Source of the DNA: Pseudophaeomoniella oleicola
Taxonomy: Eukaryota; Ascomycota; Eurotiomycetes; Phaeomoniellales; Phaeomoniellaceae
NCBI GenBank assembly: GCA_003868215.1
Contig: QWDQ01000026.1
Location: 186,001-250,000, forward strand
Direction: 5' to 3'
Length of the DNA: 64,000 bases
Part shown: piece by piece, positions 1-12,322 of the stretch
Numbering within the stretch: the first letter of the stretch is position 1
How the letters are laid out: every line of letters begins with the position of its first letter
Program-made: the position numbers and the translations under genes
The notes under the pieces: generated by a model
What the model saw: the letters and a program-made list of their open reading frames with translations, nothing else
Database searches by the model: none
What the model was told of the DNA's origin: nothing

Positions 1-3
1 ACC

Positions 4-366
4 TTGTTGAGAGCAGAGCAATTATTCCGCCGTTTCGAACGTACAGTCGAAGCGGTTGATAAGAAGAATAACTTCCCAGGTCCGCGAAATTCGGGTCTAT
101 CTGCCAGACTTGGCGGTCCAGCAACTACGAAAGGAAAGGAACCTGCTACAGACCCTACTGGTGCTACTGTTCCTGCTTCACCGCCAGCTACCTTCCCATC
201 AAGATCTGGCGGACCTATTAACGGGAATAAGGCCAATGGCCAACAGCAGTCAGAGCCAAACAAGAACAAGGTCATCACTCCAGAGCTGAGAGCATTACTG
301 AGCCGACAGGTGATAACAATCGACCACACTGAAGTCGAACAACAACAAGGAAACGAAACCGTCTGA
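4..366 (+). CDS. 3' end of an unknown gene, truncated by the window edge
   Basis: An open frame enters from the left edge and ends in TGA at about 364-366, giving about 120 C-terminal residues. The first part is helical and charged (LFRRFERTVEAVDKK). The middle is Pro/Ser/Thr/Gly-rich and probably disordered, and the last 30 residues are mixed (ITPELRALLSRQVITIDHTE). I do not recognise the family. The frame begins without a convincing ATG, so the start lies outside the window or in an upstream exon. The base composition and length of the open frame make a coding tail likely. Confidence 0.5.
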   Translation: MLRAEQLFRRFERTVEAVDKKNNFPGPRNSGLSARLGGPATTKGKEPATDPTGATVPASPPATFPSRSGGPINGNKANGQQQSEPNKNKVITPELRALLSRQVITIDHTEVEQQQGNETV

Positions 367-1211
367 TGTATTGGAAATTACAGATGCTCAGCAGAAAGCA
401 TAGTTCGAAACATTATCTTTACAAAGGCTTTGAAAAAAACCAACAGGGCATGATCAAATGAACAGGTTTCAACGGGCTAGGCAGGTGCATTACTTTTTTG
501 GGCTTCTCCTTATTTTCACATGGACCTTTTTAACTGGAGTCGAATGGAGGAAATGCCCGACAAGCGTTTTTCAGCAGGGAACCAGCATGTACCTATTGTC
601 GACAACAACGACGGGGTTCTTTAGCATTACCACTATGAATGAGTAAACTCTCATGGCCACAACCATCATCATCATCATCTTTTTCTTGCTTTTTTTTAAA
701 CGTTCAAACTTGAACTTACTTATCCTATAGCTTGTCTACAGAGCTTGTGATGACGCTGTATATGTAATCGTTCACGGGATATTGTGTGAATATCTCGTGG
801 ACATGGGGTTTTGGAATAAATAAGAGTAGAAAAGCCTCATCGGTCGGAATAGGAACTTCACTACCCTTCTTTTCTAAGACGTAGATAGACAATCCTCTGA
901 AGTAGGGACAACAACAAAACAAAGCCACTACAAATAAGAACAGGAAATTATAGGTCACAGATCGATACGAGGGACTTTTTGCGTTTTTGGAAATTTCGCA
1001 TCAATGGGAATGGATTTTTATGTTATTGTGACACATTGACAAAGATGCGGGAGGATAGGGGGAAGCTATAGACACAGATTTTGTAAGGTAGGTGTAGTGT
1101 GAATGAGGATCCCATTGTTGTTGCTGCTGCTGGAAATGGTCGGTTCCAGCATTGCAGATTAGGACAAGGCGGACGAGATGATTGTCTCGTACATATTGTT
1201 GTCTATCTTGT
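367..1211. other. intergenic, no supported gene
   Basis: This is the 3' flank shared by the plus-strand gene ending at 366 and the minus-strand ATP7 ending at 1212. Short open frames here (for example 458-646 plus and 725-958 minus) have no recognisable domain and sit where two converging genes would have their 3' UTRs. An AT-rich, T-rich stretch around 660-710 could belong to a polyadenylation region, but no specific signal was identified. Confidence 0.5.
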
Positions 1212-2011
1212 CTATAGGACCGAGAGATCGCCGAACTTTTCCTGTAAGGTGAAGAAGTTGCGTTAGTTACATTGTTGATCGTAGGCCATATAAATGCATG
1301 GCAAGGGAAGGGGATAAAATAACGCCTTACCTTGTACCCGGGTGGGACCCATCTGCCTTTGCGCACAAGCTCCTTGGTCTTCTCTTCGATCTCTGGGGCA
1401 GCTGCCACAACGTCGTCCTGGAAATGGTGTTAGTACTGAGCGTAGTTTCTTCGCTTCTTTGAGACTGGCTGAAGCATCTGATGCTTCGATGGGCCCATGG
1501 ACTCATGAGAGAGCTTACCAAGGTCAATTGCTCGAACGGTCTGGCTTCCTCAATGTTGGCAAGCGTCTTCTGCAGACTGCTCAATTCCTTCTCAACCAAT
1601 CCCTTGGTCTCCTCCGCGCTCTTAATCGCACTAGCCTCATATGCTTCGATACCCTTGATCTGCTTGCTCACATCGTAGGTTGTTGGCTTATAGGTCTTGA
1701 AGAAGCTCTCAATTTCGTCAACGACAGCTTGGTTCTTCAAAACCGAACGGTAGTGGCCGAAGTCGACGCTTTGCGGAGCTGCGGAGAGCTGTTGAACCTT
1801 TCGGCGGGCATCATCGTGGCGCTTCTTGAAGGCTTGGAGCTGGGTTGCGGTCTGTCCGCGCAAGCCGAGGGAAGAAGTGAGTTTGGACCAGTCGAGTTTG
1901 AAAGTGGCGCTGCGGGCCTGTATAAGGGTGTCAAGGTCAGTATGGAATAGTTCTGATGCATGATGACTACGTTAGAAGATCATGCAGGTAGATACTCACT
2001 TGAGACGCCAT
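1212..2011 (-). CDS. ATP7: mitochondrial F1Fo ATP synthase subunit d
   Basis: Peripheral-stalk subunit of mitochondrial ATP synthase, on the matrix side of the inner membrane, where it helps hold the F1 head against rotation. Four exons are inferred: 2000-2011, 1519-1917, 1331-1417 and 1212-1241. Together they give 175 residues, close to the usual fungal length of about 174. The N-terminus reads [17 protein letters not shown], the middle contains [15 protein letters not shown], and the last 9-codon exon gives EKFGDLSVL before TAG, the expected family ending. Donors (GTGAGT, GTAAGC, GTAAGG) and AG acceptors keep frame throughout. The tiny first exon of 12 bases follows directly from the ATG. 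No odd features. Confidence 0.93.
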
Positions 2012-2429
2012 TTTGACGGATTCGGAGTGGAGAGAATGAAGAGGTTGATGACAATAGGAGCTGGATATCGATTTTCATGAGGTGAGGAGAGCCGTCGGAA
2101 GCTTCAACGCCAAGCCAAGTAAGCACGTGACCCAATTGGTTATCACATCATGGCCGATCAGCGGATCACCCACAAAGGAGCAGAACAAGATCAATGCAGA
2201 CTAGATTTGATTGAAGCAAGACAGACTATAGAGTGGAATATATCTTGACCTTGGGCGGGTTTCGAGAGAATGATAAGAACCAGTAATTTAATGTATCACC
2301 TCAAGTGAAGACAAGCTTTGAAAGAGCTATGGTATCCAGCCTATTGCTGATGAAAAGACTGTCAAAGATGCTTTTTTGATTTATACACTGTGAAGTCGTG
2401 AAAAGAGTGGAAAGTAAGTCTGGTCAAGC

Positions 2430-3193
2430 TTATCCACTCAATGCCATGATAGAGTTGACAATGTCGTTGTCATTTTCCTTGAGGGCCTTGACAGCCTTCT
2501 TCCTCGAGACACTGGCTTGGTTCATAACAAGCTCAATGTCCTTGGTCTCCAAGCCGCTCTCATCGACCTCCTCGTCGTCATCTTCCTCCTCGACCTTCTT
2601 CTCCTCAGGAGCCTTGCCCTTGCCTTCGTGGTCGTGACCGGCGTGTGAAACGTTTGCAGCTTCTTGAGCTGCAAGTTGCTGAGCAGCAGATGCCTGAGCT
2701 TGGGAGTTCAAGTCCTCAATCTTGGCCTCTCCAAAGATACTGCGACTAGAGTTAAAATATGCTTATTTTTGCCTCGGCCAGGTTTTGCTTACATCCAAGT
2801 GTTGCTGGTTGGTGACCTGTAGACATCGGGGTTGCTGACAACGAACAAGACCTATCAAACCCCAGGATCAGCATCTATCTGTGTGATATTTCCCTCATCT
2901 TGCTTGTCTCCGTATGCTTGTCGACCACAACGACTCGTCGAGAGGTGTCTTACATTCTTTGGTCGTCGGAGGGTAACTCGAGTGATACCAGGGACATGCT
3001 TCAATCCGAGCTTTGCAATGGCTTTCCTTGCCTTCTTCTCATTCCTGGAATGAATCGCGACGGAAGCGCCAGCTGGGATGGTTTCACCCTCACCAGCCTC
3101 AACATCGGAGTCGGAGCTGTCCGAGGCGTCGTCAGCCGTAACCTTCTGGGTTGGTTCGTCATCTGGAAGCTCTTCTATTCTTGGGTCGGCCAT
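2430..3193 (-). CDS. EGD2: nascent polypeptide-associated complex subunit alpha
   Basis: Ribosome-associated chaperone subunit that pairs with NAC beta and shields nascent chains at the tunnel exit. Three exons are inferred: 2954-3193, 2793-2851 and 2430-2739, giving 202 residues. An acidic N-terminus of about 45 residues is followed by the NAC domain ([18 protein letters not shown], then [14 protein letters not shown] and [12 protein letters not shown]). A Gln/Ala- then Glu-rich linker leads to a C-terminal UBA domain ([20 protein letters not shown]). Length and domain order match the family. A short spliced reading frame ends only about 41 bases upstream of the ATG (see the entry at 3235-3471). 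Confidence 0.95.
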
Positions 3194-3234
3194 GATGTCA
3201 AACTTGTGACTGTCTGTTCCAACGATATTAGCCT

Positions 3235-3471
3235 CTAGAAAGCTGAAAGTTCATATGGAAGAGACCGATCGATGGTCTGGCAGAGTTGCGCAAGGTGATC
3301 CTCGGTCCAATCTGTCCCGGGAGACTTTGTGGAAAACCCTAAAATTGCCGAATAACCCAATGAAGCAAATTACTGACCTGTATCGCGTTTGTTCGGCGGA
3401 AATGAGCTCGTCGATGTCTTTGGGTCGAATTTGGTCGCTGTTGAGCAACGCCGTCTTGAATTTTGGGGCAT
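3235..3471 (-). CDS. possible 65-residue spliced small protein or upstream ORF of EGD2
   Basis: Two in-phase exons, 3378-3471 and 3235-3338, separated by a 39-base GTCAGT...TAG intron, would encode a basic N-half ([18 protein letters not shown]) and an ordered-looking C-half ([20 protein letters not shown]). The stop lies about 41 bases from the EGD2 start on the same strand. It could therefore be an upstream ORF in the EGD2 leader or the end of a small separate gene. A 39-base intron is shorter than usual. An alternative frame over exon 1 ([19 protein letters not shown]) is equally open. Family unknown; treat the model as tentative. Confidence 0.25.
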
Positions 3472-3870
3472 TAGGGCTCGACCAAAAAGGGAAAGTCATC
3501 CGAACCCATGTCCATGATGGAATATCTCGGTGGTACCGGTGATGGGTTGGCGTCTACAATTACCAATTACAGGGTTCTACGAGTGTCTAGCATTTATTGA
3601 CAAAGGGGCCTTGTGGAAAGGCTGCGACTATGTGTTTGGAACGCTAGTATTTGTCGATTCTCAAACTCGTGCTATTGTGTTTGTGTTCATGAGACGTTTT
3701 GCCAAAACGAACTGGTCCACAATAAAGACCTTGCAGATGTATCGGTGGCAGAAAAAAGCTCTTTCATAACTCCCATGCACATTGCCATGTGGTCGATGAT
3801 ATGGCCAAAGGTCAGTACCATACACGTGACCAATAGTCCTCAACTTCTCCCCCAGACTCCATGCACCATT

Positions 3871-4508
3871 TTATTTCGCAGCAGCCCTGATCTTAGCATT
3901 TGCCTTGGTGATTTCGAATCGAGCCTAAATCGTGAATTATTAGCACCATTCAATGAGTTGTGGTTCTTGACAGAGAACGGTCGACAAAATTGATTCGGTA
4001 TAGCACCGTAGGTCGTTGGAAAGGCGCGCTTGTTGTAAGCGATGCGAAAGCAGCAACATACCTGCTTCTTTAATCTCAGGACCTTGAATCTCTCGAAGTC
4101 CGTCAAGTTCTTCCTTCGGTCCTGTTGTTCTCTTCTCTTGGCGTATGCGCTGCTGGTGAACTTCTCATCGATATCCTGCTTGGCCCAGAGTTTCTTCAAG
4201 GCACCAGTACCGACTCTCAATGGCACCTTTTCAATGACGAGTGATGTAAGGGTGACGGCGTCGTAACGGATTGCTTGACGAGGGACAATGGAATCCTCTT
4301 TGGTGGACGGTCCATCGATCAAAGCCTGTACACACAATATTCAGTCACTTTGAACCTCCGTTTTCTAAGTACCAAAACTAACCCTCTTGTTATCGATGAT
4401 CTCGACAATGGCGGCCAGCTTTCCTTCGTATGGACCGGATCGAATGAGGACGACACGGCCAACCTCCACGAGCTTCCACGAAGAAGCCTTGATGTCGATG
4501 TTAGACAT
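3871..4508 (-). CDS. RPL14: 60S ribosomal protein eL14
   Basis: Structural protein of the large cytosolic ribosomal subunit. Three exons, 4383-4508, 4062-4325 and 3871-3924, give 147 residues. The KOW-like N-terminus is clear ([35 protein letters not shown]). It is followed by [16 protein letters not shown] and a basic helical tail ([20 protein letters not shown]) ending in [10 protein letters not shown]. Intron phases are all zero. The second intron (137 bases) is the longer one, and I saw no snoRNA boxes in it. Length agrees with other fungal eL14 proteins. Confidence 0.95.
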
Positions 4509-7500
4509 GGTGACGGTCTGATCAAAGCGCAACTAATTAGTCGCCGGTAGTGATATTCTCTGATCGCAGAGACTTACTGGAATATGTCGAAGCCGTTTAA
4601 AAAGATTGTTGTCGTCGACGTTTGGAGTTCGGCTTCTTTCTTGAATTTCAAGATGGAAACGCACAAAACTGCGGTTAGTGGGAGCAAAATCAACACTAGT
4701 CCGATTGCGGTAAATGCCGGTTCACCGGTTCCCCAAAATTTATACTCAACTCTTTCCCGATTTTCTTTCTCAAGCTTATTATCATAACCCATTCAAAACC
4801 CTCAAAATCTTGCAGTATATTCAAAGGTCAGTACAATGTGTCGTCTCTATTCATTGTTGTTTTATGATGTGATAATTTGCGATTGACCTCACGTCGTGGA
4901 GCTCTCGCCGGAGCATCTATACGTTGCTGAGGAAGTGATAATTCTTTTCTTACATATTCTGACTTTTACCTTGCAATATATCTTATTGACAACTTCATTA
5001 TGTTGCTTGCGCTAACTCGTTGCAAAGGTAGGTGGAATACACGATGCGAATACACGAAGCGATATCTTTGCTTCCGTGGCACACGATGGCATCGTAGACG
5101 AGCTAGTTGCGCCAGCCTGGTAACATACAAAGCTTCATCGTAACTATATTTGAAGCCATGCACCAGTAACCTCTACGAGCTCTGGAATGACCTTGATCGT
5201 CAACGAATCCTCGAGATTTGGAAGATCGTGGACTCGCGATGGTGCTACAATGAGCGCCTTGGGAAGGAAATCCAGTAGGATGAGTGTATGTCACGCATGG
5301 TATGTGCCCTTTCTTACTCCCTTTGCCCGATGATTAGAACCATTTTCCTGCACTAGATAGTATATGATCCTTTGGACATGAGCACATCAAAATACACCAA
5401 GATCGCTGAGGGCATGCAAGAGTCGAATTGTTATCAAATGTTTTTGTTTACATTCACTGACCTTAGCAACAGATCAGAAGATTAAATGCATCGGACCATC
5501 GACTTTCAGTTGTTGAATATGCGGACTATCCACTGAGCGATCCCAAGACCTGGAACTGCACTCTTCTCTGGCAATAGTGACGTGAGGATCAAATTTGATG
5601 GTGCAAGGTAGGTCATATGAGGTTTTGAGCTGTCTTGGTAGCCAATAAATAGAGGACCATATATATCTAGTATTTTATCTGGGTTCATTCTGGTTCCTGT
5701 GGTTCTTTTACGTCCTTTTTCCTTTTTAACATTTCCTTGCTACGATGAGTTTACACACCGCCAAAGATCGTCTTGCATGTCAAGGATGACCTGTAGCCGA
5801 GCCGCGTACCTCAAGACACTTCCCGCTGAGATGTCGAGACCTAACTCAGGTGTTTGAGACTACTAACTACGTGGGGATATTACAGCCATACGCCATAATG
5901 TACGAAGATCTAGATTTCACACCGCAGGGTAAGCTTTCCACTATTATAACAACCATTATCTGCTGGAAAGGAAGGACCTCGTCCTCGCGTCACGTTGCTT
6001 CGATGTGTTTGCAACGCTTGCCCCTTGTCGACTATCGGTAAGGCTGCTACGATGCACGCATAAGTGAGGGATCTGAGGAAATGCTGAGTCCACTTTGAAA
6101 GCAATTGGTTCCATGATTGTCTTATGCTTGCACTCTCCCTGGCTTCATGCAGGATATTTGCGATTAATATAAGATTCCACAGGTACGGCGAATCATCAGG
6201 ATTGACCCTTGTATGAAGAAATGGATCCTTGTACAACTAAGCTGCTGCATGGAGCTATTCTCCTAGCGTGCGGAGGTGGGTCTATTGGTATTTGGTGGTA
6301 CTGCAAGCCGTTGGCCAACAAACAACTTTGACATGGGGAAATCTCAGATCGCACTTCTATATCGAATGTCTCAATACCTGATTGCGAATATAAGCCACAG
6401 CTGTATCAAGGGTTGCGGCTCGTTGACCGTGTGATTGTTATCATCTCATCTCCTCTTCTTCCACGTGTACGACATCTCGTCACGGGGAAGACCTGATACA
6501 TGAGGAATGCCGGTATTGGTCATGCGAGACCCCTTCCCATTGATTACCTTATCCGGTGGCTTGTAAGATCATGAACTGCGAGATGTTTTCTGCCACATCT
6601 CTGAGCTTTTATCTTGGGAACCCGTTGCGAATGATCATTACCAGGGTCCGTGGAAACGACAGGCATGAGCAATGCCATCAGCCAGTCGGATAGGCGCCAG
6701 ACAGAGATCGACGGCGATGGCTGAAAGTAACGATCCAGGAACATGAGATGTCAGAAATGCAAGGACAGAGTTCTTCTCTTTCGGGGTTTGTCCAACCACA
6801 TCATTTATTCAAAAGCAAATGAAGCGCCGATTTTCTTGGGACAGATGCAATGTGGCGTTCTGGATTATTCGAAGATGGCCTTTACTGGGCAACTTGTAAC
6901 GTGGGAAACTGCAGAATAACTGTAGCTGTCTGTGTCTGTCTGTGTCTGTCAAATCAGCCGACCGATCATCAGATGCTGGTCCGACAACAAGTCGCACCTT
7001 CTGCTTGCTTGCTTCGTTCACTAATTTCCTTAGACTTAAGGATACCTGCAGTTAATCATCATCCCCTTTCTTAGGGTTAATTTATTTGGGAGAGATGGTG
7101 GAGGAGTGGTTGAAGCTGGAGCCGGTTTCCATATATGACCTCGACCTTTCTCTCCTTGCAGCCGATGGGCTTCCAATACTTCTGCAACTAAAACCTGCAT
7201 ATTGATTCCATTGGCGGATTTCGGAAGTTTCCCAAGCTGCGTCTGTACGTTTTGACCATTTCATATTTCCTACTCTTTCCTACTCTTTCTTGCGATGGTG
7301 TGATGTTTTGGTTGCATGACTCAAATATTGTGTGCAGCATTTGTACCACTTTCTGTGTGAACTGACGAGGCCGCTGTGGTCACAGCTCTTGTACAAGACT
7401 CTGCCCGCTCTAAACCGCCAATTTGCACACTCCCACCTTCGTCTCGCTCATTGGGAGTTCCCTCACACTTTCCTCTTCTTTCTTTCATCCCTTCTAGACT

Positions 7501-7747
7501 CTCATCATCCCGGCTTTCTCTATACGATCCCTTACCTTACCTTCATCTTCCGTATTTTATCCCTTGGTCTGGCTTTCTTTCAACATATCCTGGCATCATT
7601 CGCCTCCTTCGATTCTAACGGCTTCTCCAAGATAAATTTCTATCATCTTCGGTAGGCTTCATCTGCTGTTGAACAGCAACAATCCCTGTCTATAGCTCAA
7701 ATACGGCTGCGTCGTCAGGTCACAGCATCGCTGTCAAACTAAGAACG
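4509..7747. other. long gene-free stretch
   Basis: About 3.2 kb between the eL14 start and the RGS receptor start. The open frames are short and overlap in several frames without any domain I can name. One of them (4574-4792 minus) has a hydrophobic helix, but it sits in the eL14 promoter or leader. Around 6923-6950 there is a short tgtctgtc repeat. The stretch 7080-7747 probably contains the promoter and leader of the downstream receptor gene and is pyrimidine-rich (7430-7600). Diverged relics are possible but none could be supported by eye. Confidence 0.4.
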
Positions 7748-9717
7748 ATGGGCTTTGAAGTGAGCCCGTTAGGGCACAACAATGATCAGCATGCCAACCT
7801 TGACAGTCTGAGCCAAGTCTACATCGTGGTCAGCGTGATCTGGACGGTATTGTTAGGTGCCGGGATCACCTTCCTTCTTGTCAACAAGAACCTGCCATTT
7901 CTCCGTATTCGCAATCTGACCCTGGGCATTGCAGCCGTCTGCACACTTCATGTTTACTGGATCCTGGCCATGCTTGTTTATACAATGAACGGTGCATGGC
8001 CGTGCCAGGTCGAATTTTGGGTCATGAGCGTCTACCTTCCCTTTGGGATTGCTCTCTATCAGGCAAACAGTACCGTCTTACGCCACGTCGCCGGGCTACA
8101 GCACCGTTTCACCCAAGACCAAGTCTATTTGACATTAAGAGGTGCTTCCCGTGTCGGAGGCTGGCGCAAATGGCTTGTGAAATGGGATCAACTCAGTGTC
8201 ACGCAGAAGGCTGTTCACGGGATCGGATTTGGTATGACCATACAGGTATGTCAGAGAAATGAATCATGCTCGTTCAGAGTTGATAGTTTATCAGTTCATC
8301 GTCGCTATCGTCCTGTTCCTCGTCTCGAAGAGATTTCATGGTAGCTGGGGCTTAGTCGGCCACCATGCAAACCCGGTTGAATGTAGAAGGGGCTGGGAAT
8401 GGTAAGAAATACTACTTCTTGCCAATCGGTATATACTAAGTTCAACAGGTGGCCGTCCATCGTTTGGCAATTCGTATGGGCATGGATATACGCACCTTAT
8501 CTGATATACAAGGTCAGAGGCATTGACGACGTCCACTCATGGCGCCTCCAGACGGTCGTCTGCAGTATCGCTGGGTGAGTGCAGCTCTACTGGCATTCTT
8601 TCCCTTGCTGACCTGTTGAAAGTTTGCCAGGTTCTCCCATGTGGCTCATTGCGTTGTACGCAAACTCGTTCCAAAGTATCAATAGGTACTGGGCGCCATC
8701 CCAATGGTACGTATCGTCTATTTCAATCGTAACGAAAGCACTAATGGCCAAAGGTTCGTTCCCGGAATTTGTGTGATGGAAGCCTGTGTCATCTTCGTCC
8801 CTTGTTGGCAAGCGCTCAAGAGTCACAAGTTGCGCAAGGAGACTCTTGATATCCTTGCCGAATGGGAGAACAAGAATGACAAGACAAAAGGCTCACTAGA
8901 CTCTGGTTCTACTCGTACCCGCTCAGCAAAGACCATAGGCTCAACCGGCACCAGACGCTCAGAGATGTTTACTATGCAAGCCCTTGAAGGAGCTCTCAAG
9001 ACAAATCCAACACCCTTGCTCCTCTTTGCAGCGCTCAAAGACTTCTCTGGCGAAAACATCAGCTTCCTGAATCATGTCCGTGAATGGAAGGATGGTTGGG
9101 CTCCACAACCAGGCAACAGGCTTAGGAAGCCAAGTCAGCCAAAGTCGCTTGAAGGTGAAGCATTACGCCGTCGTCAATTCAACCTTGCCGTGGAGATTTA
9201 CTCGTCTTTTGTCAGCATGCAGTACTCCACATTCCCCATCAATCTTTCATCAAGTCATCACAAAGAGCTGGAAGCAATGTTTGATGGCCCTGCGTCAATG
9301 ATTAATGCTCACGTCCATGACAATGCTGCAATTCCCTTTGCCTCATGGGATGCCGAGCGCCAGATGCCAGGATACGAGAAAGATACAACCTCAATTCTCT
9401 CGTCCTCAGTCAGCAGCGATGGTTTCAGTCAAACAACTGTTTCAGGCAATCTCGAAAGCTTCCGTAATCTTAGTCTGTTCAACCTCGGGAACCGCCTACC
9501 AGATGACACATCTCTTCCGGAATCCTTTGGTCCTGCCATTTTCAATAATGCCGAGGAAAGCATCAAGTACATGGTATTGACCAACACTTGGCCCAAGTTC
9601 GTTTCCGCTGGCTATGCCACATCGACCACCCCTCGAAGCCTTGCCGAGAACTTCAAGCATCGTGGTGTCTGGGGCACCTTTACCTACGGTTTCTCCAAGA
9701 CTTTCTCCCGGAAGTAA
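7748..9717 (+). CDS. seven-helix receptor fused to an RGS domain (fungal GprK-like class)
   Basis: Plasma-membrane receptor with its own regulator-of-G-protein-signalling domain, expected to sense an extracellular cue and speed GTP hydrolysis on a G-alpha subunit. Five exons are inferred: 7748-8245, 8295-8401, 8449-8574, 8623-8706 and 8754-9717, giving 592 residues. Seven hydrophobic helices span roughly residues 20-295 (first QVYIVVSVIWTVLLGAGITF, last GICVMEACVIFVPCW). The RGS region lies at about 340-500 (MQALEGALKTNPTPLLLFAA, FSGENISFLNHVREW, AVEIYSSFV). The tail is Ser-rich. The acceptor of exon 4 was chosen at 8622 because the alternative AG at 8630 runs into a stop. The ligand is unknown. 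Confidence 0.85.
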
Positions 9718-11984
9718 TTCATCATCGATACCCCCAATTTGTTGTTGCACCTGTCGTTCGTTCATCTCTTTCTTTGGCTAGCCAGAAAGATGCTCTCCAA
9801 TAAAGTCTCGTGGTGCTCTAGAGTGCCAACCTGACATGGGTTGCTATCTGGCTCCTTTTCTTTCCCCTTGCTGTCGCTGCATACGACCTTTCACTTCGGG
9901 CTGAAATCGGCGCAGGCACCATCGAGCTACCAAGCATCGACGTATCGACTGGTAATTGATTTATGTATGTTAGCTTATTCACACAATGCAATTATCGTAA
10001 TGCAAGATGTCTCGACTGTAACTTGACGTCCTATCGTACTCTCCGCTCCTACTTTCGAAACCGCAGGTCTAGTAGGCCTTGTCTGTTGATGCGGTATCAG
10101 CGTCGCTCCAGCTCTCACAACTACATCATCTTCTACTATTAGCATCTGTCCAAGAAAACGGTGCTGTACATACATGAGGATCTTCCAAAAGCTTGTCTTC
10201 CACTGTTTCAAATGGCAGATTTTCATCACATAAATTGATTACTCTAACAGCGAGCTCTCGAGTCTGGCTTACCATGATGCCTACAATGAAAGAAGCTGAA
10301 CAACATTATCCATGTACATGGACATTCCAATGTTGTAAATAGCTCTCTCCATAGTTGCGCTAACCTCATTTGCACAGAATTGTAGAAAGTCGACGAATTG
10401 CAGGAAAACAGGTTAACGTCAATTGTTCAAGTCAGACTGCGGTTACAGATTTGTTCCTGTCCATCTTGGTCCATATCCTGTAGCTCTCCGAAATTGCGCC
10501 AGTACCACTCTAGCCACTTCAATAATGTCGTAAGAAGCATGCTTCGTAATAAATGGAGAGGATTTTGCAGACTTGTTGAACTAAAAGATCATGGCGCGCT
10601 CCATTGGCAGCGAATTTCGGATGTGGTCCCGCGAAATCAACAGAGAAGAAGCAATATCAGATGAAAACAAGCCAGTGTCAACCCAGATATATATTGCAAT
10701 GTGGTTACCATCTGATATGAAATTTTTAATGAAATCCGCGATAGCCATTAAATCAAAGATAATCTTACTATCCCGCCGAAACCAATATGGTCAAGCAATG
10801 TTGGACAGTGAAAACACGAGAGAACAGGGGTCGGTTGTAAACAAACAAACCCCCTAATTTGCCTTCTCCCTTAGCCAGAGTTGACATTGACAGGGCATTA
10901 AAACATTAAGGCAAGATTTGATCCCTTCCTACGTCTGCTTGAATCAGAAGGGTCTCCCAATTTACCTGTGATAGCCACCTCTTCTATGGCTGCCTCGTCG
11001 CCTATTCCTTTTCCGGCACACAACGTTATCTCTCTGATATGCTATCAACATCGCGCCTACTTTCTCCTAAGCTACAAGAATGGCTTCCAACGACACTTCC
11101 GCATGATATGTTTGCCTACACTGCTGCGTCCTCCAAAATTTCTACCAGGATTGCCGACTCCAGGGCCGATATCTGGAGATCAAGACATGGCAAGGCTGCT
11201 ACCAAGGTCAACCACGGAGTCAGCGAGCAGGCTCCAATATGGTTTGCTCTCACGCTTGGAGGATATTGATCTCACCTCATTATAGCAAGATGGGCTTACC
11301 GGTCAAGCCGTAGATACTGTACCTTCTCGGGTATTTGCGAGGACAGTCTACATTATCACTTACCACAAACTACAACCTCGCTAGCTATATCGTATATACA
11401 TTGAGTCAAAGTCCCATTTCATTTGTCTAGATCTCTAATTTCTTTTCTGCTATACTGTTGCCCTTCTCTTAATTGTTCAGCAATCTCGTTTATCTCCTGA
11501 ATTGTTCTCTCCAACGCCCTCGTAACTTGCTCTTTCATCAGCTCCCCTATATTCAGCCAAATCCGCTCACCAACGTCCTCGTTTCGCGCATCACGATGAC
11601 CACGCAGAGCAAAGAGATGAAGTCTGGTCCGTCAATGGTCTTGTTTCTTGATGGTGCTATACCGGCCTTGGCAGCTCATACCTCCCGTTTGTGTCCACAT
11701 GGAGCATGCTGAAATGCAATAGCATGAAGGGGAAGCTACCTTGTCGGTAGGGAGCTTTAGGCTGTTGCAGCACTAGGCCAAGCACAAGCACAAGCACAAG
11801 CACAAAAAAAGCAACCCTAGTACTTTGTCTTGAGGTCAGCTTTCTGCGTTGATTGAATGAATGGAAGCATACCTGAATTTTTTTTTTTTGGTTTTTAAAT
11901 TTTTCTCTTCTCTTTCTTCTCCTTCTTCTGCCCTTTCGCCCCCTCCTACCCCTCCTCTCTCTTTCTCTTCTTCTCCTTCTCCTT
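9718..11984. other. gene-poor stretch with short simple repeats
   Basis: No gene could be supported. Open frames up to about 105 codons occur (for example 10968-11285 plus) but show no domain and no convincing partner exons. At 11777-11806 the hexamer cacaag/caagca is repeated about four times. From about 11880 to 11990 there is an extended pyrimidine-rich tract (T/C runs) that leads into the fragment described at 11990-12322. Confidence 0.4.
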
Positions 11985-11989
11985 CTGCT

Positions 11990-12322
11990 CCGGCGTCGGG
12001 CGCCCCCTCCAGCTCTCGTCAATGAATACGAGCGCCTTCGTCAGGCTCCACTTCCATCTCATAAAACGCACCATTGGTACTTCGTCGGGGTCGTCACTCC
12101 CGACGGAGTACACAACGGGCTCGTTAATAGCCGGGGGGGGGGGGGGCAGCTAAGGCATTCGCGGTGAAGGGCGACAAGAAGAAAGAGAAGCGAGAGGGGA
12201 GGTCGGAGGATAGCGGAGGGGAGGTCGGAGGTAAATTGAGAGGGCGAACCTTCGCTGTCGCCAAAGACGACTATTTGGTCTGGGTCGACCGGGCTGCATT
12301 GATTGTTGTTGGTTGTCTATAG
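11990..12322 (+). pseudogene. fragment of an unknown protein gene interrupted by a G14 tract
   Basis: On the plus strand, a frame entering from a Ser/Pro-coding pyrimidine tract reads PPPALVNEYERLRQAPLPSH and then THHWYFVGVVTPDGVHNGLV, which looks like real protein. It reaches a run of 14 G at 12133-12146. Past the run, a different frame is open as AAKAFAVKGDKKKEK, then RTFAVAKDDYLVWVDRAALI, ending in TAG at 12320-12322. A run of 12 or 15 G would join the two frames. I cannot name the family and no start is visible. The last part lies inside copy 1 of the tandem duplication. Confidence 0.35.

Noticed and set aside
4574-4792. 72-codon minus-strand frame with one hydrophobic helix
   Set aside because: It lies in the short region directly upstream of the eL14 start on the same strand, has no recognisable family and no independent promoter space.
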